From Thermomonospora catenispora (lineage in GTDB: Bacteria; Actinomycetota; Actinomycetes; Streptosporangiales; Streptosporangiaceae): a DNA stretch of 64,000 bases. Below are positions 50,930 to 59,762 of the stretch, piece after piece. The position numbers and the translations under genes were made by a program. The notes under the pieces were generated by a model. It made no database searches. It was given only the letters and a program-made list of their open reading frames with translations, and was not told the DNA's origin. Within the stretch, counting starts at the first letter, position 1. Each line of letters begins with the position of its first letter. The stretch is from NCBI RefSeq assembly GCF_006363815.1, contig NZ_RRYT01000017.1:44450-108449 (forward strand), in the 5' to 3' direction.

Positions 50930-51921
50930 GCATCGAATCCGCGGGACGTGAGGACGTCTTCTTCGGCACCGCCCCCGACGGCGAGACGGTCGAACGGCAC
51001 GTGCTCGACAACGGCCGGCTGCGCGTGGCGGTCCTCAGCTACGGCGCGACCATCCAGCGGCTGGAGGTGGCCGACGGCACCAACGTCGTCCTGGGCCTGG
51101 ACACGCTCGAGGACTACCTGCACCGCAACCGCTACTTCGGCTCGGTGGTGGGCCGCTACGGCAACCGCATCGCCCGCGGCCGCTTCACCCTCGACGGGAC
51201 CGAGTACCGGCTGGCGGTCAACGACGGGGAGCACAGCCTGCACGGCGGGGTCCGCGGCTTCGACAAGCGGGTGTGGCGGGTGGAGTCCGCCGAGCCGGAG
51301 CAGATCACCTTGAGCCTGCTCAGCCCCGACGGCGAGGAGGGCTACCCGGGCACGCTGCGGGTGCGGGTCCGCTACCGGCTGGAGGGGGACGCGCTGCGGA
51401 TCGACTACCGGGCGGTCACCGACGCCCCCACCGTGGTCAACCTGACCAACCACTCCTACTTCAACCTGGCCGGGTCGGGCGATGTGCGCGGGCACGTGGT
51501 GCGGATCGACGCCGACCGCTACCTGCCCGTCGACGAGGGCAAGATCCCCGTCGGCGACCCGGCCCCCGTGGCGGGCACCCCGTTCGACTTCACCGCGCCG
51601 ACCGAGGTGGGCGCGCGGCTGGAGGGCCGCTACGACCACTGCTTCGTGCTGCGGGGCGGGGCGACGGTCACCGATCCCGGCAGCGGCCGGTCGATGGAGG
51701 TGACCACCACCGAGCCGGGCGTGCAGTTCTACACCGGGCACATGCTCGACGACCGCGCCACGCCCTACGGCCCGTTCGCGGGGCTGTGCCTGGAGACCCA
51801 GCACTTCCCCGACTCCCCCAACCGGCCCGACTTCCCCTCCACGGTGCTGCGCCCGGGCGAGGAGTACCGATCGAGCACGACCTATCGCTTCACCGTCCCG
51901 TCCCGCCCCGCGGACGGGTGA
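50926..51921 (+). CDS. Aldose 1-epimerase (galactose mutarotase family)
   Basis: A 331-residue mutarotase. Family landmarks: GATIQRLEV, VVGRYGNRIARGRF, His-containing EHSLHGGVRGFDKRVW (residues about 104-120), NLTNHSYFNLAG with the catalytic His near 172, and the catalytic-type Glu in LCLETQHFPDSPN near 290. It interconverts alpha and beta anomers of aldoses before catabolism. ATG 50926 overlaps the lacI stop (ATGA). Confidence 0.93.
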   Translation: MSIESAGREDVFFGTAPDGETVERHVLDNGRLRVAVLSYGATIQRLEVADGTNVVLGLDTLEDYLHRNRYFGSVVGRYGNRIARGRFTLDGTEYRLAVNDGEHSLHGGVRGFDKRVWRVESAEPEQITLSLLSPDGEEGYPGTLRVRVRYRLEGDALRIDYRAVTDAPTVVNLTNHSYFNLAGSGDVRGHVVRIDADRYLPVDEGKIPVGDPAPVAGTPFDFTAPTEVGARLEGRYDHCFVLRGGATVTDPGSGRSMEVTTTEPGVQFYTGHMLDDRATPYGPFAGLCLETQHFPDSPNRPDFPSTVLRPGEEYRSSTTYRFTVPSRPADG

Positions 51922-51982
51922 GCCCGGGCCCGTAAGGCCCTCGCGGGGCCCTACGCGGCGTCCTCCCCGCAGACGATCGCAG

Positions 51983-52390
51983 ACCCGGGCCGCCCACCTG
52001 TTCCTGGCCCCGTGGTTCCTCTACCGGGCGGCGTTCAACGGCACCGGGGGCCGGCTGGAGCCGGAGGCCGTCGAACGCGCCTGGACCCCGCCGCACGCCG
52101 CGATCGACCCGACCGCCGCGGACAAGAGGAACGCCGCCGGCGCCCGGGAACGGCTCACGCTGCACCGGCACTGGAAGGAGCCGGAGGAGATCCCCGTCGA
52201 GGCGGGCGCGGGCGACCACGGCGGCGACGTCCTGCTGCTGAACGACGTGTTCCGCGGCCCCGGCGACGACCCCCTGGCGCGGCGGGCGGGTCACCGGGCG
52301 GGCGTCGCCGCCGCGATGGTCTCCTCCTTCCGCGACCTGCGCGAGGAGCACGTCGCCGCGCATTCTGGATGCTGTTCCCGCCGGGTCTGA
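51983..52390 (+). pseudogene. C-terminal remnant of a Gfo/Idh-type oxidoreductase
   Basis: An open frame without a start contains VERAWTPPHAAIDPTAAD, LTLHRHWKEPEEIPVE and DHGGDVLLLNDVFRG, a pattern I associate with the C-terminal half of Gfo/Idh/MocA oxidoreductases of DUF6807-containing sugar loci. It ends at TGA 52390 inside foreign sequence. It may be the lost C terminus of the fragment at 47.2-47.7 kb or a different paralogue. Non-functional. Confidence 0.55.
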
Positions 52391-52653
52391 CCCGGCCGGC
52401 CGGCTGGCCCCGGGTGGTGGCCTGCCGCGCGCCCGCCCCGCTGCCGGTGTTGCAGGCCCTCGACGACCCGCTCTTCCCCGCCGAGGGCATGCGCCGCGCC
52501 CACGCCCAGATCAGCGAGGCCTACCGGGACGCGCCCGAGGCGTATGCGGGTCTGTTCTTCTCGGCCCCGCGCTGTTTCGACGTCCCCATGCAGGAGACCG
52601 CCTTCGCCCGGCTCGTCGCCCGGCGCCCCGATTCCGCCACGGCCTCCTCCTGA
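52362..52653 (+). pseudogene. C-terminal remnant of a dienelactone-hydrolase-like esterase
   Basis: About 95 codons in a frame without a start encode LPVLQALDDPLFPAEGMRRAHAQ, AYAGLFFSAPRCFDVPMQETAF, the C-terminal third of acetylxylan-esterase/dienelactone-hydrolase-like proteins. The position of the catalytic His (PHxFD) reads PRCFD. It joins the preceding Gfo/Idh remnant abruptly, another deletion junction. Confidence 0.6.
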
Positions 52654-53240
52654 CGTTTTTCGGGCGGCACGGAGAAAACACCGATCCGCGGGCGTCGCCA
52701 TATCGCGGCGCCGTATGTTCGGCGCCGGTCACGGCGGCCCTGCGGGAGCGCTTCCGCGCCGCCTCCGCTCTTTTCTCGGTCTTTTTCAGCGCGTCCCTTC
52801 GGCTTTCGGTGATTCCTCGCGCCCACCTCGGGTCCGGACGGAGAGACATGTCTCCACCTGCGCACTCTGCACGGTCAGGCAGTGGATTCGACCACCGGAC
52901 ACCGGGGTTCATTCACGTGGGCGACAGTCTTGAGCCGGGCTGTTGACGGGCGGGAGAAGAAGACCTACGTTGCCGATACAAGCGATTTTCGCCGCCGAAT
53001 ACGGATACCCTTCCCAGCCCATGACCCGCCATTGAAGAAATCCGCTTCGGCACGCCCGGACCCCGCCCGGAAAGGGCCGCCCCATGCCTTCTCCGTCGCC
53101 GCCTCAGGCCCGCTCCCCGCCGCTTTTCCCGCAGGCGCCGATCCCGGCGCGCACCGGATGCGCCTCCCGGGTGAGGGCGGCCGGCCGCCGCGCCGCCCCT
53201 CCCCCCGTCCCCTGGCCCGACGACCGATCTGGAGAGCGAG
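52654..53240. other. Gene-free stretch upstream of the pectate lyase
   Basis: Nearly 590 bp with no credible gene, presumably containing the lyase promoter. Frames here have random composition. Confidence 0.5.
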
Positions 53241-54809
53241 ATGCAGTCACGACCCATGCCCGTCGTCGTGTGCACCGGTCTGCTGGCCGGTGCGCTCACC
53301 GCGCTGACCGGCGCCGCGGCGCAGGCCGCGTCCACCCGCTATGAGGCCGAGTCCGCGCCGGCGGTCTGCACCGGCACCATCGACTCGGACTGGCCCGGCC
53401 ACTCCGGCAGCGGATTCTGCAACGGCGCCAACGCGATCGGCGCCTACGCGCAGTTCACCGTGAGCGCCCCCGCCGCGGGCGCGGCGACGCTGCGGGTCCG
53501 GTTCGCCAACGGGACCGCCGTCGCCCGCCCGGCCGTCCTGACCGTCAACGGCTCCGCGGCGCAGACGGTGTCCTTCGAGGGCACGGGCGCCTGGTCGACC
53601 TGGGCCACCAGGGCGCTGACGGTGTCGCTGAAGGCGGGGAGCAACACCGTCCGCCTCACCCCGATCACCTCCGGCGGTCTGCCCAACATCGACTACATCG
53701 AGGTCGAGACCGACGGCGACGACACCGCCCCGCCGACGGGACCGGTCCTGTACGCGGCGCCGGACGGCCGGGACGACGCGTCGGGGACCGAGTCGGATCC
53801 GACGACGATCACCGCGGCCATCGACCGCGTCCCCGCCGGCGGGACGATCTATCTGCGCGGCGGGACCTACCGCCTCTCGCGGACGGTCACCATCGCGCAG
53901 GGCAACAGCGGCACCGCCGCCGCCCGCAAGAACCTGTTCGCCCACCCCGGCGAGACCCCGGTGCTGGACTTCTCGGCCATGAGCGAGGACCCCGCCAACC
54001 GCGGGCTCGCCCTGAACGGGTCGTACTGGCACGTCAAGGGCATCGTCGTGGAGCGCGCCGGGGACAACGGGATCTTCGTCGGCGGCAGCCACAACATCCT
54101 CGAGCGCACGGTGACGCGCTTCAACCGGGACACCGGGCTGCAGCTGTCGCGCATCTCCTCCAGCACCCCCCGCGACCAGTGGCCGTCCTACAACCTCATC
54201 GTGAGCGCGGTGTCGCACGACAACGCCGACTCCGACGGGGAGGACGCCGACGGCTTCGCCGCCAAGCTCACCTCCGGTCCCGGCAACGTCTTCCGGTACT
54301 CGGTGGCGCACAACAACATCGACGACGGCTGGGATCTGTACACCAAGTCCGACACCGGCGCCATCGGGCCGGTGACCATCGAGGACTCCCTCTCCTACGG
54401 CAACGGCGCCCTCAGCGACGGCACCCAGAACCCCTCCGGCGACCGCAACGGCTACAAGCTCGGCGGCGAGGACATCGGGGTCGACCACGTCATCCGGCGC
54501 AGCATCGCCTACCGCAACGGCAAGCACGGGTTCACCTACAACCGGAACCCCGGAACGATGACGGTCTCGGGCAACGTCGCCGTCGACAACGCCCAGCGCA
54601 ACTTCTCCTTCGAGGCCGGCACCTCGGTGTTCCGCGACAACACCTCCTGCCGCAGCGGCGGCGGCGGCAACGACAAGATCGTCGGCGACGCCGACGGCTC
54701 CAACCAGTTCTGGTTCGGCTCCAACGGCTCCCGCTGCTCCTCCTACAGCGGCGCCCTGCGGTGGTCGTTCGACGCCGACGGCCGGCTGATCGTGACCTTC
54801 GGCGGCTGA
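53241..54809 (+). CDS. Secreted pectate lyase-like protein with carbohydrate-binding module (PL9 + CBM35/6 type)
   Basis: A 522-residue secreted enzyme. A signal peptide (MPVVVCTGLLAGALTALTGAAAQA) ends near residue 30. A beta-sandwich CBM follows at 32-155 (RYEAESAPAV...NIDYIEVE), then a right-handed parallel beta-helix at 170-520 starting VLYAAPDGRDDASGTESDP and including YWHVKGIVVERAGDNGIFVGG, DNADSDGEDADGFAAK (Ca-binding acidic cluster) and NNIDDGWDLYTKS. The last two are typical of PL9 polygalacturonate lyases. It cleaves pectin outside the cell and feeds the uronate-oxidation genes to its left. Confidence 0.9.
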   Translation: MQSRPMPVVVCTGLLAGALTALTGAAAQAASTRYEAESAPAVCTGTIDSDWPGHSGSGFCNGANAIGAYAQFTVSAPAAGAATLRVRFANGTAVARPAVLTVNGSAAQTVSFEGTGAWSTWATRALTVSLKAGSNTVRLTPITSGGLPNIDYIEVETDGDDTAPPTGPVLYAAPDGRDDASGTESDPTTITAAIDRVPAGGTIYLRGGTYRLSRTVTIAQGNSGTAAARKNLFAHPGETPVLDFSAMSEDPANRGLALNGSYWHVKGIVVERAGDNGIFVGGSHNILERTVTRFNRDTGLQLSRISSSTPRDQWPSYNLIVSAVSHDNADSDGEDADGFAAKLTSGPGNVFRYSVAHNNIDDGWDLYTKSDTGAIGPVTIEDSLSYGNGALSDGTQNPSGDRNGYKLGGEDIGVDHVIRRSIAYRNGKHGFTYNRNPGTMTVSGNVAVDNAQRNFSFEAGTSVFRDNTSCRSGGGGNDKIVGDADGSNQFWFGSNGSRCSSYSGALRWSFDADGRLIVTFGG

Positions 54810-54900
54810 TCTCCCACCGGCCGGCCCTTCGGCGGTCGGCCCCGGGCGGCTGAGGCGAGCCGAGGCGGGGCCGCACCGCCCGCCGCCCGCGGCCGGTGCG

Positions 54901-54933
54901 CCGGCCGGTCCCTCCGCGCGGGGGACCGGCCGG
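54901..54933 (+). terminator. Hairpin terminator after the pectate lyase
   Basis: A perfect 12-bp stem (54901-54912 with 54922-54933), 9-nt loop, about 90 bp after the lyase stop. Confidence 0.75.
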
Positions 54934-55070
54934 GCGGGGCGCACCACGGCGCCTGACACCCGGAAGCCTGATGTCCGAAATATGCAAAAGGTGCGGTCGC
55001 GCAGGGGAAAGACGGACGCGGCTGTGACGGGGTTCACTCTCGGCAGCACGACCGAGAGGAGAGGAATCCC

Positions 55071-55604
55071 ATGCCCGAAGCGCCTCGTTCGGAGTTCTGG
55101 AAGGACATCAAGCCGATCGAGAACTCCGTCAAGCCCGACGCGCTGCCCGAGGTCTACCTGTCCAAGGTGGCCACCGACGACGACCGCTACTACGTGCCGT
55201 TCACCGAGACGGTCGGCTCCCGCCCGCTGTGGATCAACATCAAGGACAACACCTGGTCCGACATCCTGCGGGCCAAGGAGGCCGGGCTGGTCAACCGGCA
55301 CTACCACCCGCACGAGGTGTTCGCCTACACGATCTCCGGCAAGTGGGGGTACCTGGAGCGGCCGTGGACGGCCACCGCGGGCGACTTCGTCTACGAGGCC
55401 CCCGGCGAGGGGCACACGCTGGTGGCCTATGACACCGGCGAGCCGATGAAGACGATGTTCATCGTCAAGGGTCCGCTGATCTGGCTGGACGAGAACGGCG
55501 AGCCCGAGGGCTACTTCGACGTCCACGACTACCTCGCGATGTGCCGTGAGCACTACGAGAAGGTGGGCCTGGGCGCCGACCTGATCGACTCGCTCATCCG
55601 CTGA
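55071..55604 (+). CDS. 2,4'-dihydroxyacetophenone dioxygenase-family cupin
   Basis: A 177-residue cupin of the DAD family. Metal ligands are visible in NRHYHPHEVFAYT (His pair plus Glu, residues 81-93) and EGHTLVAYD (His near 118); GKWGYLERPWTA is a family signature. Such iron enzymes cleave the C-C bond next to a carbonyl of hydroxyacetophenones. It begins an operon with MFS, zinc dehydrogenase and SDR genes spaced by 11 bp or overlapping, so it probably starts catabolism of a small aromatic or polyol-like ketone. Confidence 0.87.
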   Translation: MPEAPRSEFWKDIKPIENSVKPDALPEVYLSKVATDDDRYYVPFTETVGSRPLWINIKDNTWSDILRAKEAGLVNRHYHPHEVFAYTISGKWGYLERPWTATAGDFVYEAPGEGHTLVAYDTGEPMKTMFIVKGPLIWLDENGEPEGYFDVHDYLAMCREHYEKVGLGADLIDSLIR

Positions 55605-55615
55605 CGAGGTCGTCC

Positions 55616-56878
55616 GTGGCTCCTTCCACCCCCTCCGCCGACCGGTACGAGAACCGGTTGCTGGCACTGCTGTTCCTGGCGTTCGGCTTCGTCTTCTTCG
55701 ACCGCCAGGCCCTGGCCTACCTCGCCCCCTACATCGACGACGACTTCGGCCTGACCAACGCGCAGCTCGGCATGCTGTCGGGGATCCTCGCCCTCACCTG
55801 GGCGCTGGCCGGGATGTTCGCCGGGCGCCTGTCGGACCGCCTGGGCCGGCGCAAGCCCATCCTCATCGCCGCGGTGCTGCTGTTCTCGCTGTTCTCCTCC
55901 TCGTCGGCCCTGGCGACGGGGTTCCTCGGGCTGCTGGCCGCGCGGGCGCTGATGGGCGCCGCCGAGGGCGCGGTGCTGCCGATGGCGCAGTCGCTGATGG
56001 CCGAGGCGTCCCGCCCCTCGCGCCGCGGCCTGAACATGGGCCTGCTGCAGGGCTCCTCGGCGGGCCTGCTCGGCGGCATCGTGGCGCCGATCGCGGTGGT
56101 CTGGCTCGCCGAGTCCGTCGGCTGGCGGACGACGTTCTTCGTCACCATCGTCCCCGGCGTCGTGGTGGCCGCCCTGATCGCCCTGTACGTGCGGGAGCGT
56201 CCGCCCGGGCGCGCCGCGCCCCTGGAGAAGGCCCCGGCCGCCGAGGAGACCTCCCCCGCCGGCGGGATCCCCGTCCGGCAGGTGCTCGCGAACCGCAACG
56301 TGGTGATCTGCATGCTGATCGCCTGCTGCTACCTGACGTGGTTCGTCACCATCATCACGTTCACCCCCACCTACCTCACCGAGGAGAAGGGCTTCGCGCC
56401 GGGCACCATGAGCGGCGTCATGACCTGCCTCGGCGTGGCGTGGGTGCTGTGGGGGTTCGCCACCCCCGCGATCTCCGACCGGATCGGCCGCAAGCCCGCG
56501 CTGATCGGCTTCACCGCCCTGGCGGCGTGCTGCCCGCTCGCGGTGGTGTACGTCGGCGACCCGGTGTCGCTGGGCGCGCTGATGGTCCTCACCTACACCG
56601 GGCTGGGCTGCTTCACCCTGTTCATGGCCACCATCCCGGCCGAGACCGTGCCGCGCGCCGCGCTCGCCACCGCGCTCGGCGTGATCATGGGCGTGGGCGA
56701 GCTGGCCGGCGGCTTCCTCGGCCCGATGGTCGCGGGCTGGGCCTCCGACCAGTGGGGCCTGCGGGCCGCGATGTTCATCGCGGCCGGCGGAGCGGTGCTC
56801 GTGATGCTGCTGGCCACGGGGCTGCGCGAGACCGCCCCCGCCGCCGTGCGGCGCGCCGCCGCGGAGGCCGTGGCGTGA
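55616..56878 (+). CDS. MFS transporter
   Basis: A 420-residue major facilitator with about 12 membrane segments. The family signature GRLSDRLGRRKP is in the loop after helix 2 (residues 63-74), and a second copy ISDRIGRKP appears after helix 8. A central cytoplasmic loop (residues 196-220) is charged. The GTG start follows GACGAGG, 11 bp from the cupin stop, and its stop overlaps the next gene. Likely imports the aromatic acid or ketone processed by this operon. Confidence 0.9.
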   Translation: MAPSTPSADRYENRLLALLFLAFGFVFFDRQALAYLAPYIDDDFGLTNAQLGMLSGILALTWALAGMFAGRLSDRLGRRKPILIAAVLLFSLFSSSSALATGFLGLLAARALMGAAEGAVLPMAQSLMAEASRPSRRGLNMGLLQGSSAGLLGGIVAPIAVVWLAESVGWRTTFFVTIVPGVVVAALIALYVRERPPGRAAPLEKAPAAEETSPAGGIPVRQVLANRNVVICMLIACCYLTWFVTIITFTPTYLTEEKGFAPGTMSGVMTCLGVAWVLWGFATPAISDRIGRKPALIGFTALAACCPLAVVYVGDPVSLGALMVLTYTGLGCFTLFMATIPAETVPRAALATALGVIMGVGELAGGFLGPMVAGWASDQWGLRAAMFIAAGGAVLVMLLATGLRETAPAAVRRAAAEAVA

Positions 56879-57912
56879 AGGCCGCGGTCTGGTACGGAGC
56901 CCGGGACGTCCGCGTCGTGGACGTCCCGGCGCCCGCCCCCGGGCGGGGCGAGGTGGCGATCAGCGTGGCGTACTGCGGGATCTGCGGCAGCGACCTGCAC
57001 GAGTACGCCGACGGGCCGCACGCCGTCCCGGTGACCGAGCCGCACCCGGAGTCGGGCCGGACGGCGCCGCTGGTGCTCGGCCACGAGTTCTGCGGGACGG
57101 TGACGCGGGTCGGCCCGGACGTGGAGGGCCTGCGTCCGGGCGACCGGGTCGCCGTCGAGCCCCACTACCGGTGCGGCCGGTGCCCGCGCTGCCTGGCGGG
57201 CGAGTACAACCTGTGCCGCCACTTCGGGTTCGCCGGGTTGATGGGCGACGGCGGCCTGGCGGAGACGGCCGTGGTGCCCGCCTACATGGCGCACCGGCTG
57301 CCCGAGGAGGTGTCGCTGGAGCAGGCCGCCGTGTTCGAGCCCGCCGCGGTCGCCCTGCACGCGCTGCACCGGTCGGGGCTGCAGGAGGGGGAGACCGTCG
57401 CGGTCGTCGGGCTGGGGCCGATCGGCCTGCTCATCGTCCAGCTGGCCGCCCTGCGCGGCGCGGGCCGCGTCGTGGCCGCGGACCCGTCCCCGCGGCGGCG
57501 CGAGCTGGCCCTGCGCCTGGGCGCCGCCGAGGCGGTGGCGGACGCCGGCGACGGCGCGCTGCGCGCGGCGGCGGGCGGCGAGGGCGCCGACGTGGCGTTC
57601 GAGGCGGTCGGCGCGGAGACGACCGTGCGCCACTGCCTGGAGACGACCCGCCGGGGCGGCCGGGTCACCCTGGTCGGTCTCGGCGGCACCGTCGCCATCG
57701 ACGCGTTCGCGCTGGTCAACAACGAGCAGTCGATCATCGCCAGCGTCGGCTACCGGGGCGTCCACCCCGAGCTGATCAGGCTCGTCGCCGAGGAGGGCGT
57801 GGACTTCACCGCCATCGTCACCGACGTCATCCCCCTCCGCGACGTGGTCCGCGACGGCTTCGAGGCCCTGCTGACGAACAAGGAGCAGATCAAGGTGCTG
57901 GTGCGGCCATGA
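56875..57912 (+). CDS. Zinc-dependent alcohol dehydrogenase, butanediol/sorbitol dehydrogenase type
   Basis: A 345-residue MDR enzyme. Catalytic zinc ligands: Cys in YCGICGSDLHEY (near residue 37), GHEFCG (His near 66); structural zinc cysteines in CGRCPRCLAGEYNLC (99-113). The NAD fold is VVGLGPIGLLIVQL near 177. The pattern GSDLHEY...PHPESG matches 2,3-butanediol dehydrogenase-like members. GTG 56875 overlaps the MFS stop by 4 bp. It oxidises or reduces a vicinal hydroxyketone in the pathway. Confidence 0.9.
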   Translation: MKAAVWYGARDVRVVDVPAPAPGRGEVAISVAYCGICGSDLHEYADGPHAVPVTEPHPESGRTAPLVLGHEFCGTVTRVGPDVEGLRPGDRVAVEPHYRCGRCPRCLAGEYNLCRHFGFAGLMGDGGLAETAVVPAYMAHRLPEEVSLEQAAVFEPAAVALHALHRSGLQEGETVAVVGLGPIGLLIVQLAALRGAGRVVAADPSPRRRELALRLGAAEAVADAGDGALRAAAGGEGADVAFEAVGAETTVRHCLETTRRGGRVTLVGLGGTVAIDAFALVNNEQSIIASVGYRGVHPELIRLVAEEGVDFTAIVTDVIPLRDVVRDGFEALLTNKEQIKVLVRP

Positions 57913-58649
57913 CCACGACCACGGGATTCGCCCCGGAACTGTTCGCGGGGAAGACGGTGCTGGTGACCGGCGGCACGTCCGGCATCGGCGCGGCGACGGC
58001 CCTGCTGTTCGCCGAGCTCGGCGCCCGGGTGACCGCGCTCGGCCTGCGTCCGGCCGCCGGCGACGGCCCGCCGGCCCATCCGGCGGTGCGGGTCGTCGAG
58101 CAGGACGTGCGGGACGAGGCCGCCCTCACCGCGCTGATCGCCGCCGCCGATCCGCTGGACGTCCTGGTCAACTGCGCCGGGATCAGCCTCGACCGGGAGG
58201 AGTACGAGCCGGAGCGGTGGCGGCTGGTGCTGGAGGTCAACCTGACCGCGACCATGGTCGCCTGCCGGGCGGCGCATCCGGCGCTGGCCCGTCGCGGCGG
58301 CGCGATCGTCAACGTCTCGTCCATGTTCGCCTTCGGCGGCAGCCGGGACCGGCCCGCCTACAGCGCGAGCAAGGGCGGGGTGTCGCAGCTGACCCGCTCG
58401 CTGGCGGCCGAGTACGCCGCCGACGGGATCCGGGTGAACGCGGTGGCGCCGGGCTTCATCGTCACCCCGCTGTCGCGGGGGCTGCTGAACGACCCGGAGG
58501 CGGGGGCGGCCGTGCTGGCGCGCATCCCCTGCGGGCGTTTCGGCGACCCCCGCGAGGTCGCCGCCGCGGTGGCCTTCCTGTGCTCCCCCGCCGCCTCCTA
58601 CGTCACCGGCGCCGTGCTGCCGGTGGACGGCGGCTATCTGGCGGTGTGA
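57909..58649 (+). CDS. SDR-family oxidoreductase
   Basis: A 246-residue classical SDR: TGGTSGIGAAT near residue 20, NCAGIS (NNAG variant) near 84, catalytic Ser in NVSSMFA, YSASKGG with Tyr and Lys near 150, and the PVDGGYLAV C terminus. ATG 57909 overlaps the zinc dehydrogenase stop (ATGA). It is the last gene of the catabolic operon. Confidence 0.9.
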   Translation: MTTTTGFAPELFAGKTVLVTGGTSGIGAATALLFAELGARVTALGLRPAAGDGPPAHPAVRVVEQDVRDEAALTALIAAADPLDVLVNCAGISLDREEYEPERWRLVLEVNLTATMVACRAAHPALARRGGAIVNVSSMFAFGGSRDRPAYSASKGGVSQLTRSLAAEYAADGIRVNAVAPGFIVTPLSRGLLNDPEAGAAVLARIPCGRFGDPREVAAAVAFLCSPAASYVTGAVLPVDGGYLAV

Positions 58650-58706
58650 TGATCACCACAACAGGCTAGACTTCGCAAAACGTGCTGAACTGGGAGGAGG
58701 CCGACC

Positions 58707-59687
58707 GTGCCGGCGACCGCTCTCCCCGTGATCTCTCAGGCGACGACCGAGGAGGTAGACCCCCGCGACCGCATCGCCTACTGGGAGGAGTACAACCGCA
58801 CCGCCCTGGTCGGGCTGTCGTGCACCTCCTACTCCGACCGGGGGCTGCTGGCCCGGCAGACCAACTACGAGTTCGACGGTCTCCGCCTCGCCGACATCAG
58901 CGGGAACGCCCACGCCATCGAACGCAGCCCGCAGGTCGCCCGCTCCACCCCCAAGGACTCGGTCTTCGCCAGCCTGCTGCTCGAGGGCGATGCGGTCTTC
59001 ATGCACGAGCACGGCTGCCTGTCGGCCGCCGCCGGCGACCTGGTCCTGTACGACACGCGGCGGCCCTATCTGTTCGGCTTCTCGGGCACGATGCGCCAGT
59101 TCCTGGTGGACATCCCCCGAGAGCTGTTCGAGCAGGAGTGCCTGGCCGGCGGGGTCCCCGCGCCGATGCTGTTCGGACGGGACACCGCGCGCGAGGGGGA
59201 GCTGGTGACGACCCTGCGCTCGGTCCTGCACGCGATGGTGCATCCGGCCGCGGGCGAGCGGGGCGAGGAGGGCGGCGGCGCCCGGCGCGACGTGCTCGCC
59301 CTGATCCGGATGCTGGGCTGGGAGCGCAGCGGCGGCGGCCCCCGCCCCGCCGCCCACCAGGCGCAGCTCCTCGTCGCCAAGGACCACATCGAGCGGCATC
59401 TGCACGACCCCCGGCTGGACCCCGCCCAGGTCGCCGGGGTGCTGGGCGTCTCGGTCCGGCATCTGGGCCGGATCTTCGAGCCGACCGGCACCACGCCGTC
59501 CCGCTACATCACCGAACGCCGCCTGCAGCGCGCCCGCGAGCAGCTCGTCAGCGGCGCCGCCGCCGGCGCGACGATCGCCGACGTCGCCTACCGCTGGGGG
59601 TTCTCCAGCCAGGCCCACTTCGCCCGCCTCTTCCGGGCCCGGTTCGGCTGCACCCCCACCGAGGCCCGCGCCCGGGCCCGCGCCTGA
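58707..59687 (+). CDS. AraC-family transcriptional regulator
   Basis: A 326-residue regulator with an N-terminal AraC-binding-like cupin (residues 30-190, LLLEGDAVFMHEHGCLSAAAGDLVLYDTRRPY) and a C-terminal double helix-turn-helix (218-320: LDPAQVAGVLGVSVRHLGRIF, IADVAYRWGFSSQAHFARLFRARFG). Its GTG start lies 57 bp after the SDR. By position it is the activator of the cupin-MFS-dehydrogenase operon, responding to an aromatic inducer. Confidence 0.9.
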   Translation: MPATALPVISQATTEEVDPRDRIAYWEEYNRTALVGLSCTSYSDRGLLARQTNYEFDGLRLADISGNAHAIERSPQVARSTPKDSVFASLLLEGDAVFMHEHGCLSAAAGDLVLYDTRRPYLFGFSGTMRQFLVDIPRELFEQECLAGGVPAPMLFGRDTAREGELVTTLRSVLHAMVHPAAGERGEEGGGARRDVLALIRMLGWERSGGGPRPAAHQAQLLVAKDHIERHLHDPRLDPAQVAGVLGVSVRHLGRIFEPTGTTPSRYITERRLQRAREQLVSGAAAGATIADVAYRWGFSSQAHFARLFRARFGCTPTEARARARA

Positions 59688-59735
59688 CGCGCACCCGGCG
59701 CGCACCCGGCGCACACCGCCCGAGGGATACCGAAT

Positions 59736-59749
59736 GAGAACAAGTTCTC
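59736..59749. promoter_or_regulatory. KstR-like operator upstream of the luciferase-like gene
   Basis: A perfect palindrome GAGAAC-AA-GTTCTC, 13 bp before the next ATG. The core AGAAC-NN-GTTCT matches the mycobacterial KstR site. No kstR gene is in the window. Confidence 0.55.
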
Positions 59750-59762
59750 TTATGCTTCCGGC

